Counted from the stretch's first letter, positions 17,335 to 26,969 are shown. The stretch is 64,000 nucleotides of DNA from Rugamonas fusca (GCF_014042365.1 NZ_JACEZS010000001.1:620001-684000), one strand, 5' to 3'. Notes: generated by a model from the letters alone, not told the origin. Numbers and translations: made by a program.

Positions 17335-17534
17335 GCTCTTCTCCCTCCGAACCCCAATAAGGCCTGGTCGTGCCACTGACAAGCGGGTATCGCCATTCCA
17401 GCCACGCCTGCAAGCGTCGTGCGGATGGGCCTTTGTTCGGTTGACCAGCCCATATCGGGCCTACACAGAATGCTGAAGCGGCGGGCAGCGGCAAGAGGTT
17501 GCAGGGCGTGACGGTAATCAGTGTGCATGCAACA
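17335..17534 (-). other. Leader between MerR-type promoter and lipoprotein gene
   Basis: About 200 bases with the ribosome-binding site GGAGGG at its downstream end. Short open frames here lack protein-like features and are not called. Confidence 0.4.
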
Positions 17535-17565
17535 AAGGTAAACCTTGAAGCTACTCGAACGTCAA
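17535..17565 (-). promoter_or_regulatory. MerR-type promoter for lipoprotein and P-type ATPase
   Basis: On the minus strand: -35 TTGACG (17565-17560), a 19-bp spacer, and -10 TACCTT (17540-17535). The spacer carries the dyad CCTTGA...TCAAGG. The over-long spacer spanned by a dyad is the hallmark of promoters activated by metal-bound MerR proteins. Its layout matches the promoter at 17995-18025, so the adjacent merR product probably acts on both. Confidence 0.7.
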
Positions 17566-17584
17566 GGGCAATAGACGCCCCGGC

Positions 17585-17989
17585 CTACTGCCTGGGCTGC
17601 AGTGTGTCAATAATGCGGCAGTTGGCCATCGTCCCGCCCTGGCAGGACTCCAACATACTCGTCAGTTGCTCCTTGAGTACCGTCAGGTCGGCAATCTTCT
17701 GCTCGACCGCGTGTAGATGCTCGGACGTCATCGCGGTCACCACGCAGCAGTCGGCGTCGCGCTGGTCGGAGAGCGACAGCAGGCTACGGACCTGGTCGAT
17801 CGTAAATCCGATTTCGCGGGCCCGCCGCACGAAGGCGAGCCGGTCCAGGTCTTCCTTGTCATATTGCCGGTAGTTGCTGCCCGTGCGCGATGGCGCGGAA
17901 AGCAGCCCGATTTTCTCGTAATAACGGATGGTGGCCGAAGGCGTCTGCGCGGCGCTTGCCAGTTGGCCAATCGAAAAGGATATCGTCAT
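17585..17989 (-). CDS. MerR-family metal-responsive regulator (CadR/ZntR/PbrR type)
   Basis: 134-residue MerR regulator. The winged HTH is at residues 5-70 (FSIGQLASAAQTPSATIRYYEKIGLL, with NYRQYDKEDLDRLAFVRRAREIGF). A dimerisation helix follows at about 78-112. The metal-binding cysteines are at 81-82, 116 and 124 (DADCC, ESCQGG, ANCRII), a pattern of the Zn/Cd/Pb-sensing group rather than the Hg group. It is divergent from the RND operon; its start at 17989 is six bases from the -35 of the facing promoter. Expected to activate both 19-bp-spacer promoters around it when metal is bound. Confidence 0.9.
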   Translation of the reverse strand: MTISFSIGQLASAAQTPSATIRYYEKIGLLSAPSRTGSNYRQYDKEDLDRLAFVRRAREIGFTIDQVRSLLSLSDQRDADCCVVTAMTSEHLHAVEQKIADLTVLKEQLTSMLESCQGGTMANCRIIDTLQPRQ

Positions 17990-17994
17990 GATGC

Positions 17995-18025
17995 TTGACC
18001 TTAAAGTTACTATAAGGTTTATAAA
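17995..18025 (+). promoter_or_regulatory. MerR-type promoter for the RND efflux operon
   Basis: -35 TTGACC (17995-18000), a 19-bp spacer (18001-18019) and -10 TATAAA (18020-18025). A dyad CCTTA (17999-18003)...TAAGG (18013-18017) covers the spacer. The outer-membrane efflux gene starts at 18057, giving a leader of about 25 bases. The layout is the classic MerR activator site, and the merR gene is divergent and adjacent. Confidence 0.8.
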
Positions 18026-18056
18026 CCTAGCAAGTCAACCCGTCAAGCGTCCCACT

Positions 18057-19463
18057 ATGTACCTTCGAATACCTATCAGTCTTGTGCTGCTCCTGGCCGG
18101 TTGCGAAAGCTACGCGCCCCAAGCTCTCGATCCCGGAAAGCAGTTGGCGGCCCTGGAATCGCGGCGGCTCGACGCCCCGGAAGTCCGGCGGTTCGCCGAG
18201 CATAGCCTGGGACATGAAGTCACACCGTGGCCGCCGCAGTCCTGGGGCCTTGATACGCTCACCCTGGCCGCCTTCTACTACCACCCCGACCTCGACCGGG
18301 CACAAGGTCAGCGGCTCGCGGCCGAAGCCGCCACCGTCACCGCAGGGGCGCGTCCCGCCCCGACCGGTGGCATGTCGTTTCAGCACAACAAGGATGCGCC
18401 GCCTGGCCAGTCGCCCTGGACCAGGGGTCTCGTGCTTGACATCCCGCTGGAAACCGCCGGCAAGCGCGACATTCGCATCGATCAGGCACAGCATTTAACG
18501 CAGGCCGCAAAGCTGCGCGCAGCCGAGTCCGTCTGGCAGGTGAGAAGCCGCGTGCGCGCGAGCCTTTTGGCCGCCTACCCGACCGAGGACTTGGTGCGCC
18601 GCCAGCGCGACCTGCAAGACGAGATCACGCGCATGTTCGAGCGGCGCTTTGCCGCCGGCGCAGTCTCCCAGTCCGAACTCACCCAGGCGCACCTCATGCT
18701 CAGCCGGGCCACACTCGCGTTGCGCGAGAACCAGAAGCAGGGTGCAGAAAACCACGCCCGGCTAGCCGCCGCCATCGGCGTGCCGGATGCGGCGCTCGAC
18801 GGCGCCGAGATTTCTTATCAAGCTTTCGAACAACTGCTGCCGGTCGCTTCACTGCCGCCCGCCGAGGCTCGGCGCAAGGCGCTGGCGGCCCGGCCAGACG
18901 TGCTCGCAGCCCTGGCTGATTACGAGGCTGCACAGTCGGCTCTGCAACTGGAAATCGCCAGGCAGTACCCAGACATCTCAATTGGCCCCGGCTACACCTG
19001 GGACGCCGGTCAGGTGAAATGGTCGCTGGGCCTGTCGCTGGTGCTGCCGCTTTGGAACCGCAACGAAGGTCCCATCGCGGAAGCCAAAGCGCGGCGCATG
19101 GAGGCTGCCGCCGCTTTCCTGTCTGTCCAGGCCAGGGCGATCGCCGAGGTCGACGAAGCGGTGGCCGGTTACGGTCATGCCATTGACATGTACGAGACGG
19201 CCAATGCCCTGCTACAAGCCCAGCGGAAGCAGGAGCGCAACATCTCAGCGGCCTTCCAGGCGGGTGAAGCCGACAGGCTGTCTTGGATATCGGCCCGCCT
19301 GGAAACAGCTGCCGCCGAACAGGCTCGGATCGGCGCGCTTTCGCAGGCACAGACGAGCCTGGGCCGCGTGGAGGATGCCCTGCGCCGACCGTTGGGCGTC
19401 CAGGGTACAGCCCCGACAGCGGAACAGGTGTTGTCGTCGAAATCTCTTCGCACCGGAAATTAA
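18057..19463 (+). CDS. Outer-membrane efflux lipoprotein (TolC/CzcC family) of RND system
   Basis: 468-residue outer-membrane channel protein. The ATG at 18057 begins a lipoprotein signal (VLLLAGCESY, Cys near residue 17). Two internally similar halves follow, each with long helical segments and a beta stretch as in TolC proteins (LTLAAFYYHPDLDRAQ, FERRFAAGAVSQSELTQA, LEIARQYPDISIGPGYTWD, LSLVLPLWNRNEGPIAEAKA). An upstream in-frame start at 17928 would run through the promoter and is rejected. It is the first gene of the efflux operon, two bases before the adaptor gene. It forms the exit duct of the cation pump. Confidence 0.9.
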   Translation: MYLRIPISLVLLLAGCESYAPQALDPGKQLAALESRRLDAPEVRRFAEHSLGHEVTPWPPQSWGLDTLTLAAFYYHPDLDRAQGQRLAAEAATVTAGARPAPTGGMSFQHNKDAPPGQSPWTRGLVLDIPLETAGKRDIRIDQAQHLTQAAKLRAAESVWQVRSRVRASLLAAYPTEDLVRRQRDLQDEITRMFERRFAAGAVSQSELTQAHLMLSRATLALRENQKQGAENHARLAAAIGVPDAALDGAEISYQAFEQLLPVASLPPAEARRKALAARPDVLAALADYEAAQSALQLEIARQYPDISIGPGYTWDAGQVKWSLGLSLVLPLWNRNEGPIAEAKARRMEAAAAFLSVQARAIAEVDEAVAGYGHAIDMYETANALLQAQRKQERNISAAFQAGEADRLSWISARLETAAAEQARIGALSQAQTSLGRVEDALRRPLGVQGTAPTAEQVLSSKSLRTGN

Positions 19464-19465
19464 CC

Positions 19466-20506
19466 ATGAAAAAGAAACCGTTTATCCTGGCCGCCATCGC
19501 TGCGGCCGTGGCTAGCCTCGCCGTCTGGGGCTTCATCGAGGGGCGCAAGGAACTCGCGTTGGAGGCGGAAAGGGAGCGCCCTGTCCAGGTCCCCTCACGC
19601 GTCGTTGCCCAGCCTGACGGCACGGCGTTGGTATTTGATGCCGACACCCAGAAACGAGCAGATATTGCCGTGGCGCCGGTGAAGGCTGTCACCCGAAGCG
19701 GGGAGGTGGAAGCCCTGGCCGCTGTCTTGTCAGCCCAGGAGTTGATCGACCTGCGCAGCGCTTTCATCACCGCCCGCGTTCAGGCGGATCGGGCGCAGGC
19801 GGCGGCACAAGCATCGCGCCGGGAGTACGAGCGGATCAAGGCGCTACATAGTGACGACTACAACGCATCGACCAAGGCGCTGGAGGCGGCCCAGGCCCAG
19901 CAGTTGGCCGAAGAAGCCGCCGTTCGTGGCGCCGACGAGATCGTGGCGGCGTTGGAACGGGGCATTCGCCAAAAATGGGGCGGTGTGCTGGCCGCAGCTG
20001 TCCTGAGCAATGCTTCCAGTTTTCAGCGCCTCACAGACGGGCGGGAGGTTCTGCTGCGGGTAGCGGCGCTGGCAGGCACTGCCCTCGTCAAGGCGCCTCC
20101 TGAGGCACGTGTGACAGGCAGCGACGGCGGATTCCGGGTGGCTACCTTGGTCTCGTCCTCGCCAATGGCTGATCCCCGCATTCAGGGGCCCACATTCTTC
20201 TATACCGCCCCGCCCGATGGACTACTGGCCGGCACTACGGTCACAGCCTACCTGCCCTCCGGCGCGGAGCGCACGGGCGGCCTCATCCCAGCTGATGCCG
20301 TGGTCTTGTGGCAGGGCAAGGCGTGGTATTACGTGCAGGGCGCGCCAGACCGTTTCCTGCGCCGGGAACTTACTGGCGCCATGCCGGTGGACCAGGGCTG
20401 GTTCGTCGCCGGCTTGCCGGCCCTCCAGGTCGTGGTGCGCGGCGCCCAGACGTTACTATCTGAAGAACTGCGCAGCCAGATCGAGGTCGGCGAGGAGAGC
20501 AAATGA
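19466..20506 (+). CDS. RND efflux periplasmic adaptor subunit (CzcB family)
   Basis: 346-residue membrane-fusion protein with an N-terminal TM/signal (MKKKPFILAAIAAAVASLAVWGF). A coiled-coil hairpin lies around residues 90-170 (ARVQADRAQAAAQASRREYERIKAL...ALEAAQAQQLAEEAAVRGADE), followed by beta-barrel and membrane-proximal domains (FFYTAPPDGLLAGTTVTAYLP, GLIPADAVVLWQGKAWYYV). The lipoyl-like halves are short and the whole protein is smaller than typical CzcB (about 400-500). It links the RND pump to the outer-membrane channel. It overlaps the pump gene by four bases (ATGA). Confidence 0.88.
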   Translation: MKKKPFILAAIAAAVASLAVWGFIEGRKELALEAERERPVQVPSRVVAQPDGTALVFDADTQKRADIAVAPVKAVTRSGEVEALAAVLSAQELIDLRSAFITARVQADRAQAAAQASRREYERIKALHSDDYNASTKALEAAQAQQLAEEAAVRGADEIVAALERGIRQKWGGVLAAAVLSNASSFQRLTDGREVLLRVAALAGTALVKAPPEARVTGSDGGFRVATLVSSSPMADPRIQGPTFFYTAPPDGLLAGTTVTAYLPSGAERTGGLIPADAVVLWQGKAWYYVQGAPDRFLRRELTGAMPVDQGWFVAGLPALQVVVRGAQTLLSEELRSQIEVGEESK

Positions 20507-23500
20507 GGAATCTCGACGTGCGGGCCGGCTGGTTGGCGGCCATTGTCGGCTTCTCCCTGCGCTATCGGGGTGTGGTCATCGCGCTCGCCGTGCTGCTGGC
20601 GGGCTACGGCCTCTATGCCTTCAGCGGCGCCAAGTACGATGTCTTTCCCGAATTCGCCCCGCCCCAGATCACCATCCAGACTGAGGCGCCGGGTTTGGCG
20701 CCGGAGCAGGTGGAAGTGCTGGTGACCCAACCTATTGAAAATGCTGTCAACGGCGTCGCCGGGATCGAGTCCCTGCGTTCCCAGTCGGTCCAAGGGCTAT
20801 CGGTCATTACCGTCACTTTCGATCCGAAAAGCGACATCTTCCGCGATCGACAGAATGTGAATGAACGTCTGACCGCACTGGCCACACAGCTGCCACGTGG
20901 TGTTCAGGCACCGGCCATGTCGCCTCTGACTTCTTCGACCAGCGTGGTCATGGCCATCGGCGTCACCTCCGCCCAGAGGTCCCTCATGGACTTGCGCACC
21001 TTGGCGGACTGGACCTTGAAACCACGTCTTCTGGCGGTGCCGGGGGTATCGAAGGTCGCCGTGTTCGGTGGCGAGAGCAAGGAATTCCAGGTGCAGGTGC
21101 GGCCGGAGCGGCTGATCAAATATGACTTGGCCATCTCCGATGTGCTTGACGTGGCCCGGCGCGCGACCGGCGTCCGTGGCGCAGGCTTTATTGACAACAC
21201 CAACCAACGACTCGTCCTGCGTAGCCAAGCCCAATCGCTGACCGCGGAACAGCTGGCCCATACCGTTGTCCGCCAGCAGTCGGGGGCCAACTTGACACTG
21301 GGAGACGTAGCCGACGTGCGCGAAGCCCCAGAGCCGCCCATCGGTGCCGCCCTGGTGACGGGAACGCCGGGCGTGCAACTGGTGATTTCAGAGCAGTACG
21401 GCGCCAACAGCATGGCGGCCACCGAGGCGATCGAGCGCGCGCTGGACGAGATGCGGCCCAGCCTCGAAGTCCAGGGGGTTAGCCTTCATCGCGACGTATT
21501 CCGGCCTGCTAACTTTATCGTCATCGCCACCCAAAACGTCCAGCATTCGCTCCTGTTCGGGGCGGCCCTGGTCATCGTCGTCGTCGCGCTCTTCCTGTTC
21601 AACTGGCGCACTTCGGCCATCGCGCTCACCGCAATCCCGCTCTCGCTGCTGGCAGCCGTCACCGTCCTGGAAACGCGGGGGATCAGTCTCAACACCATGA
21701 CGCTCGGCGGACTGGCCATCTCCATCGGCCTTCTGGTGGACGACGCCATTATCGTGGTGGAGAACATCTACCGGCGCCTGCGGGAAAATCGCCAGCGCCC
21801 CGATCCCGTAGCTATCCTCGACGTGGTGCTCGACGCGTCACTCGAGGTGCGGAGCGCCGTGGTCTACGCCACCTTCGCCATCGCCCTGGTCTTCCTGCCC
21901 GTCCTCACGCTGCCGGGGATAGCCGGCCGGCTCTTTTCGCCGCTGGGGACCGCCTACCTGTTGGCGACGCTGGCCTCGCTTGTGGTCGCCATCACCGTGA
22001 CGCCTGCGCTTTGCCTGACGCTCCTGCCGCAAGCCGAATTGCCACCCCACGATCCGGCGGTGGCGGCTTGGTTGAAGACGCGCTACCGGAAACTGGTGGG
22101 GGCCGTCGAGCGACACTACCGCTGGGTCGTGGGCGGGGTGGCCATCCTCACCCTGGCGGGACTGGCGGCTCTGCCGTTTTTCGGCGGCGGCTTTCTGCCC
22201 GAGTTAAAGGAGGGGCATTACATCCTGCACATGTCGGCTGTACCCGGCACCTCGCTCGCCGAGTCGCTACGCATCGGTCGCCAAGTCACGGCGGAACTTC
22301 TCAAGCTGCCTTCCGTACGCGCCGTTAGCCAGCGCGTCGGACGGGCCGAAAAGGCTGATGACACCTACGGCACCCATTACAGCGAGTTCAACGTCGACCT
22401 CAAGCCGCTGTCCGGGGAAGAGGCCGAATTCGCGCAATCCGACATTCGCAAGGCCCTGGCCCGCATCCCTGGCGTGAGCTTCGCGGTCAAGACATTCCTC
22501 ACCGAACGGGTTGAAGAAACCCTGTCCGGCTACACAGCGGCGGTGGTGGTCAACATTTACGGCAACGATCTCGACACCCTGGACGCTGAGGCCAAGCGCG
22601 TCGCCCAAGCATTGGGACAGGTACCTGGCGCCACCGAAGTGCAGGTGCAGTCGCCGCCCGGTTCGCCCGAACTGGGCATCCGAATCCGCCCCGAGGCTCT
22701 GGCCCGCTGGGGGTTCGACGCCGTGGACGTACTCGACACGGTGGAAACCGCCTTCCAAGGCTCTGCGGTCGGGCAGGTCTATGATGGCAACCGGGTTTTC
22801 AACGTGAGTGTCATCCTGCCGCCCAAGGCCCGGCGCAATATCGCCGACGTGCAGGCGTTGCCACTGCGGAACGCCGCCGGGGCCTTTGTCCGACTAGATC
22901 AGCTCGCCGACGTGTATGCCACGTCGGGCCGCTACGTGGTGCTGCACACCGGTGCCCGTCGGGTACAGACGATCACCTGCAATGTCGCCGGCCGGGATGT
23001 GACGTCCTTCGTGGCCGATGCCAAGCAAAGCCTCTCCACAGTGCGCCTGATTCCCGGAAACTATGTCGAATTCGGCGGTGCCGCCGCGGCCCAGGCGGCC
23101 TCGTTGCGCGATCTGCTGATTCATTCGGTGATTGCCGCAGTGGCCATCGTCCTGCTGCTATGGATCACGCTGGGACGCTGGCGCAACCTGAATCTTGTAC
23201 TGCTCAACCTGCCATTCGCCCTGGTCGGCGGCGTACTCGCCGTGTTTGCTGCTGGCGGCGGCATTTCGCTCGGTTCATTGGTCGGATTCGTGACGCTGTT
23301 CGGTATCACCCTCCGCAATTCCGTGATGCTGCTGTCCCACTACAACCACCTGGTCAATGTGGAAGGTGTGGTTTGGGGGCCGGATGTCGCCCTGCGTGGT
23401 GCCATGGAGCGACTGACGCCGATCCTGATGACTGCTCTTGCGACCGCGTTGGGACTTCTGCCGCTGGCGATCGGCAGCGGTGACCCGGGCCGTGAAATCG

Positions 23501-23607
23501 AAGGCCCGATGGCCATGGTGATATTAGGTGGACTCTTCACATCCACCGCACTCAATCTACTGGTGATGCCCAGCCTGGCGCTGCGTTACGGCTGCTTCCA
23601 GCGTTGA
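20503..23607 (+). CDS. Heavy-metal efflux RND permease (CzcA/CusA family)
   Basis: 1034-residue proton-driven inner-membrane pump with twelve TM helices and two large periplasmic loops. Family features: YDVFPEFAPPQITIQTEAPG near the N-terminus, QNVQHSLLFGAALVIVV at TM2, and GGFLPELKEG opening the second half. The TM4 segment reads AISIGLLVDDAIIVVEN. Classical CzcA has DFG.I.DGAV..VEN; here the first Asp is Ser and the Gly after the second Asp is Asp, so substrate range may differ. It overlaps the adaptor gene by four bases. Driven by the MerR-type promoter at 17995, with Zn, Cd, Co or Pb plausible. Confidence 0.9.
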   Translation: MRNLDVRAGWLAAIVGFSLRYRGVVIALAVLLAGYGLYAFSGAKYDVFPEFAPPQITIQTEAPGLAPEQVEVLVTQPIENAVNGVAGIESLRSQSVQGLSVITVTFDPKSDIFRDRQNVNERLTALATQLPRGVQAPAMSPLTSSTSVVMAIGVTSAQRSLMDLRTLADWTLKPRLLAVPGVSKVAVFGGESKEFQVQVRPERLIKYDLAISDVLDVARRATGVRGAGFIDNTNQRLVLRSQAQSLTAEQLAHTVVRQQSGANLTLGDVADVREAPEPPIGAALVTGTPGVQLVISEQYGANSMAATEAIERALDEMRPSLEVQGVSLHRDVFRPANFIVIATQNVQHSLLFGAALVIVVVALFLFNWRTSAIALTAIPLSLLAAVTVLETRGISLNTMTLGGLAISIGLLVDDAIIVVENIYRRLRENRQRPDPVAILDVVLDASLEVRSAVVYATFAIALVFLPVLTLPGIAGRLFSPLGTAYLLATLASLVVAITVTPALCLTLLPQAELPPHDPAVAAWLKTRYRKLVGAVERHYRWVVGGVAILTLAGLAALPFFGGGFLPELKEGHYILHMSAVPGTSLAESLRIGRQVTAELLKLPSVRAVSQRVGRAEKADDTYGTHYSEFNVDLKPLSGEEAEFAQSDIRKALARIPGVSFAVKTFLTERVEETLSGYTAAVVVNIYGNDLDTLDAEAKRVAQALGQVPGATEVQVQSPPGSPELGIRIRPEALARWGFDAVDVLDTVETAFQGSAVGQVYDGNRVFNVSVILPPKARRNIADVQALPLRNAAGAFVRLDQLADVYATSGRYVVLHTGARRVQTITCNVAGRDVTSFVADAKQSLSTVRLIPGNYVEFGGAAAAQAASLRDLLIHSVIAAVAIVLLLWITLGRWRNLNLVLLNLPFALVGGVLAVFAAGGGISLGSLVGFVTLFGITLRNSVMLLSHYNHLVNVEGVVWGPDVALRGAMERLTPILMTALATALGLLPLAIGSGDPGREIEGPMAMVILGGLFTSTALNLLVMPSLALRYGCFQR

Positions 23608-23809
23608 CCGAATGAGTCATGTGGTTCCTGACCACGCGTAGATAAAAATGGGAAAATGCGAATGGCCTCGATTGAGCGCACCGCCTATCCGCCGATCGAA
23701 AAGTCGGTTGACGTCGTGCTGCCGTGAGTGCGCAAAACCGGGCCGGTATATCTTGTGGCAAGCCAGAACGCGATGATCGCATATTCTTTTCACTGTTAAT
23801 TTTCCGCTC
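23608..23809. other. Spacer upstream of tnpA
   Basis: About 200 bases, presumably with the tnpA promoter in the AT-rich stretch just before the start. No resolution site or gene recognised. Confidence 0.35.
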
Positions 23810-26800
23810 ATGGCCACTGACACGCGTCGGCTGACGATTCTATCGACCGAGGAAATAGCCGCCCTCTACGACTTACCCAAGTTTCACGATGACGACAGGC
23901 AGCTCTACTTCGATTTCAGCGCTGTTGAGCGCGATACGGTGGAGCGCGTCCATACCTCATCGGCGGCGGTGCAGTTGGCGCTGCAGATGGCCTATTTCAA
24001 GGCCAAGCGACGATTCTTTGTCTTTGAACCGAATTCGGTCGCTGATGACGTGGCCTATGTCGTCAAGCGCCATTTCGCCAACAAGAAGATTTGCACGCTG
24101 AAAGCCCTGTCCAAGCCTACCCGATTGGATCAACAAAAGGTCATCCTGCAACTGTTCGATTACCGCCTGGCTGATCAGACGATCAAAGAAGAGTTGGAGC
24201 AAAAAGCACAGCGTTTCGCGATGTTGTCAACACAGCCAATCTACATCATGCGCGAAGTCCTGCAATACTTGGAAAGCCAGCGCGTCGTCATACCAGGTTA
24301 CAGCTATCTACAGGATATGGTCGGACGTGCCGTCACCTCGGAGCGCAACCGCATCACGGGCCTCCTGGACGCGGCGTTGACACCGTCGGCGCGCGAGCCG
24401 TTGGATGCCTTGCTCGAAGCTGACGAAACCATGTACCGGATAAGTGCATTAAAGCGCGAAGCCAAGGATTTCAGCTACAAGGAGTTGCGCCAGGAAGTCG
24501 AGCGGCGCCATTTTTTCCAGCCACTGCATGATACGGCGCGCACGTTCCTGGCTACCGCCGGGCTCTCGGCCGAAAGTGGTAAATATTACGCGTCGCTGGT
24601 CAAGTTCTATACAGTCTACAGCTTGCGACGCATGGCAACAAAGACAACACGGCTGTACCTGCTGTGTTTTGCGTACCATCGCTTCCGCCAGATCAACGAC
24701 AACCTGATTGACGCCTTCATCCATTTGGTCCACCAATATGAGAAGCTTGGCAAGCGCGCGGCCGACGAGGCCATGCACAAGGCGATGGAGGACGCAGCCA
24801 CACATTTGCAGGCGGCGGGCCAAGTGCTCAACCTGTTTACCGACACCACAATATCCGAAGATGTGCCGTTTTCCGCCGTCAAGGTACAGGCGTTCCATTT
24901 GCTGGAGCCGGAACAGTTCCCGATCGTGGCGAACTACCTGCGCAATATCGCCTTCGACAAAGTCGGGTTCGAGTGGGCGTACTACACCACCTTGTCGCAC
25001 CAGTTCAAGCGCAATCTCCGCCATCTGTTTTGCGAACTCGAATTCGCTGGCCGGGTGGAAGACGCGCCACTCCTGAGCGCGGTGCTGGTCCTGCAAGACC
25101 TGCTTCGCAACGGGAAGTCGCCGCGCCAAGTCAAACCGTCGCTGTTTCCTATCGAAGTGATTCCAAAGAGCCTGCAGCGCTATCTTTTCGTAAATGCCGA
25201 AAAAGATGGTGCCGACCAGCTTGCCGATGGAGACAAGGTGCTGGACGTCGACCGCTACGAATTCCTGTTGTACCGCCTACTGCGCAATGCGCTCGAAGCC
25301 GGCAACCTATTTGTCAAGGACAGCGTGGAATATCGTCGCTTCGAGGATGACTTAATAAGCGACGAGCGCTGGGAAAATAAGACGCAAGTCCTTCAGGAAA
25401 TCGGCGCGCAGATCCTGATCGATCCGATTGAGGATACTCTGGCAGAGATGAAGGCCGATCTGGAAGCGAAGATCGAAGCCGTCAACCAGCGTATCGCCGA
25501 CGCGGTCAACCAGCACATCAAAATCACTGGCCGTGGTGAAAAGCGACGCTGGCAGTTGTTGTATCCGAGCGAGGACGAGCCCGTCAACAGCCCGTTCTTC
25601 GGGAAGCTGCCGGGCGTGGGCGTCGCCGATCTGCTGTGGTTCGTCCATCAACACACCGGGTTCTTAAAGTGCTTCAGCCACGTGCTTGACCGCTACGTCA
25701 AGCACGATCCCGATCCGCGCGAACTGCTAGCGTGCATTGTCGCCATGGGGACCAACATGGGGATCGGAAAAATGGCAGAGGTGTCTGGCCTGAATTACGC
25801 GTCGCTGCTCAATACGGCGCGCAATTTCCTGCGCCAGGAAACTTTGCATGTGGCCAACGATGCGATCAGCAACGCGATCGCAGTGCTGCCGGCATTCCAT
25901 CTGTACGACATCCGTGACGACGTGCATTCCAGCAGCGACGGACAGCGAATCGAAACGCAGATCGATACGGTCAACGCCCGCCATTCGCCGAAATACTTCG
26001 GACTGCAAAAAGGCGTCAGCGCCTATACGCTGGTCGCGAACCATGTGCCGATCAACGCCAAGATTATCGGCACGCACGAGCACGAAAGCCACTATGTATT
26101 CGACTTGTTATACAACAACACGTCTGACATCAAACCAGAGCTGCATTCCACTGATACGCACGGCACCAACCAGGTTAATTTCTGGACCTTGCATGTGTTC
26201 GGCTACCAGTTCGCGCCGCGCTACCGCGATCTACACAAGAAAATGGAAAAGTTGGTCGGATTCCAGAATCCAGGGGAGTATGGCGAACTACTGATCAAGC
26301 CATCCAGAAAGGTGCCGGAGGATCTGATTATCGCCGAGTGGCCAAATATCCAGCGCATCATGGCGTCGCTCGCGCAAAAAGATGTGACGCAGGCGACCGT
26401 CATCCGCAAGCTCAGCAGCTACACGCGCCAGAATCAGACTAAGAAAGCCCTGTGGGAACTGGACAATATACGCAGGACGTTGTACATCCTAGACTTCATT
26501 GATGACGCCAGCCTGCGACAAAGCGTGCAAAAGGCATTGAATCGGGGAGAGGCCTATCACAGGTTCCGCAAATCGGTGTCTTACGTCAACAACGGGAAAT
26601 TCAGGGTCAAGACTGAAGCCGAGCAGAATATTTGGAACGAGTGTTCGCGGCTGATCGCCAACGCCATCATTTATTACAATACGGCGTTACTGTCGAAGGT
26701 CTATGAACAGAAGCGCGCGGCGGGGGATATGGAGGCGATAAGGGCGCTGAGCGGCGTGTCGCCAGTGGCCTGGCGCCATGTAAACTTGATCGGCCGATTT

Positions 26801-26914
26801 GAATTCACGGCCGAGGCACCGCAGCTCGACATCGATGCACTGGCAGCGCGCTACGCCGAACCTGGTTACTGGGATCATGCGTTCGAGGAGGGGGAGGATG
26901 GCTCATTAGCCTGA
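23810..26914 (+). CDS. tnpA: Tn3-family transposase
   Basis: 1034-residue transposase. The N-terminal DUF4158-type region (LSTEEIAALYDLPKFHDDDR, FKAKRRFFVFEPN) recognises the inverted repeats. The C-terminal DDE domain has the first Asp in HSSSDGQRIE, the second in STDTHGTNQVNFW, and the catalytic Glu in LNRGEAYHRFRKS. Full length for the family and uninterrupted. With the tnpS/tnpT-like genes it defines a replicative Tn3-type transposon whose cointegrates are resolved by a tyrosine recombinase. Only about 55 bases follow before the truncated neighbour, and no GGGG-type inverted repeat matching the left end is visible there. Confidence 0.95.
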   Translation: MATDTRRLTILSTEEIAALYDLPKFHDDDRQLYFDFSAVERDTVERVHTSSAAVQLALQMAYFKAKRRFFVFEPNSVADDVAYVVKRHFANKKICTLKALSKPTRLDQQKVILQLFDYRLADQTIKEELEQKAQRFAMLSTQPIYIMREVLQYLESQRVVIPGYSYLQDMVGRAVTSERNRITGLLDAALTPSAREPLDALLEADETMYRISALKREAKDFSYKELRQEVERRHFFQPLHDTARTFLATAGLSAESGKYYASLVKFYTVYSLRRMATKTTRLYLLCFAYHRFRQINDNLIDAFIHLVHQYEKLGKRAADEAMHKAMEDAATHLQAAGQVLNLFTDTTISEDVPFSAVKVQAFHLLEPEQFPIVANYLRNIAFDKVGFEWAYYTTLSHQFKRNLRHLFCELEFAGRVEDAPLLSAVLVLQDLLRNGKSPRQVKPSLFPIEVIPKSLQRYLFVNAEKDGADQLADGDKVLDVDRYEFLLYRLLRNALEAGNLFVKDSVEYRRFEDDLISDERWENKTQVLQEIGAQILIDPIEDTLAEMKADLEAKIEAVNQRIADAVNQHIKITGRGEKRRWQLLYPSEDEPVNSPFFGKLPGVGVADLLWFVHQHTGFLKCFSHVLDRYVKHDPDPRELLACIVAMGTNMGIGKMAEVSGLNYASLLNTARNFLRQETLHVANDAISNAIAVLPAFHLYDIRDDVHSSSDGQRIETQIDTVNARHSPKYFGLQKGVSAYTLVANHVPINAKIIGTHEHESHYVFDLLYNNTSDIKPELHSTDTHGTNQVNFWTLHVFGYQFAPRYRDLHKKMEKLVGFQNPGEYGELLIKPSRKVPEDLIIAEWPNIQRIMASLAQKDVTQATVIRKLSSYTRQNQTKKALWELDNIRRTLYILDFIDDASLRQSVQKALNRGEAYHRFRKSVSYVNNGKFRVKTEAEQNIWNECSRLIANAIIYYNTALLSKVYEQKRAAGDMEAIRALSGVSPVAWRHVNLIGRFEFTAEAPQLDIDALAARYAEPGYWDHAFEEGEDGSLA

Positions 26915-26969
26915 GAATTCAAGCACTTCCGAATACTTTTACCTTTTCGAGGGGATGGGTAGAAATAGC
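26915..26969. other. Right junction of the transposon region
   Basis: Fifty-five bases between the tnpA stop and the broken FAD oxidoreductase. A complement of the left-end repeat (ending CAGACCCC on this strand) is absent. Chromosomal coding similarity begins around 26973. The right terminus seems to have been lost or changed by a deletion. Confidence 0.45.

Noticed and set aside
17246..17528. Small minus-strand frames in the leader before the lipoprotein gene
   Set aside because: Overlapping, without good ribosome-binding sites, and unlike any known leader peptide.
26953..26962. GGGGATGGG near the right junction as a Tn3 terminus
   Set aside because: The orientation is wrong for a right end and nothing beyond the G run resembles the inverted repeat at 6788.
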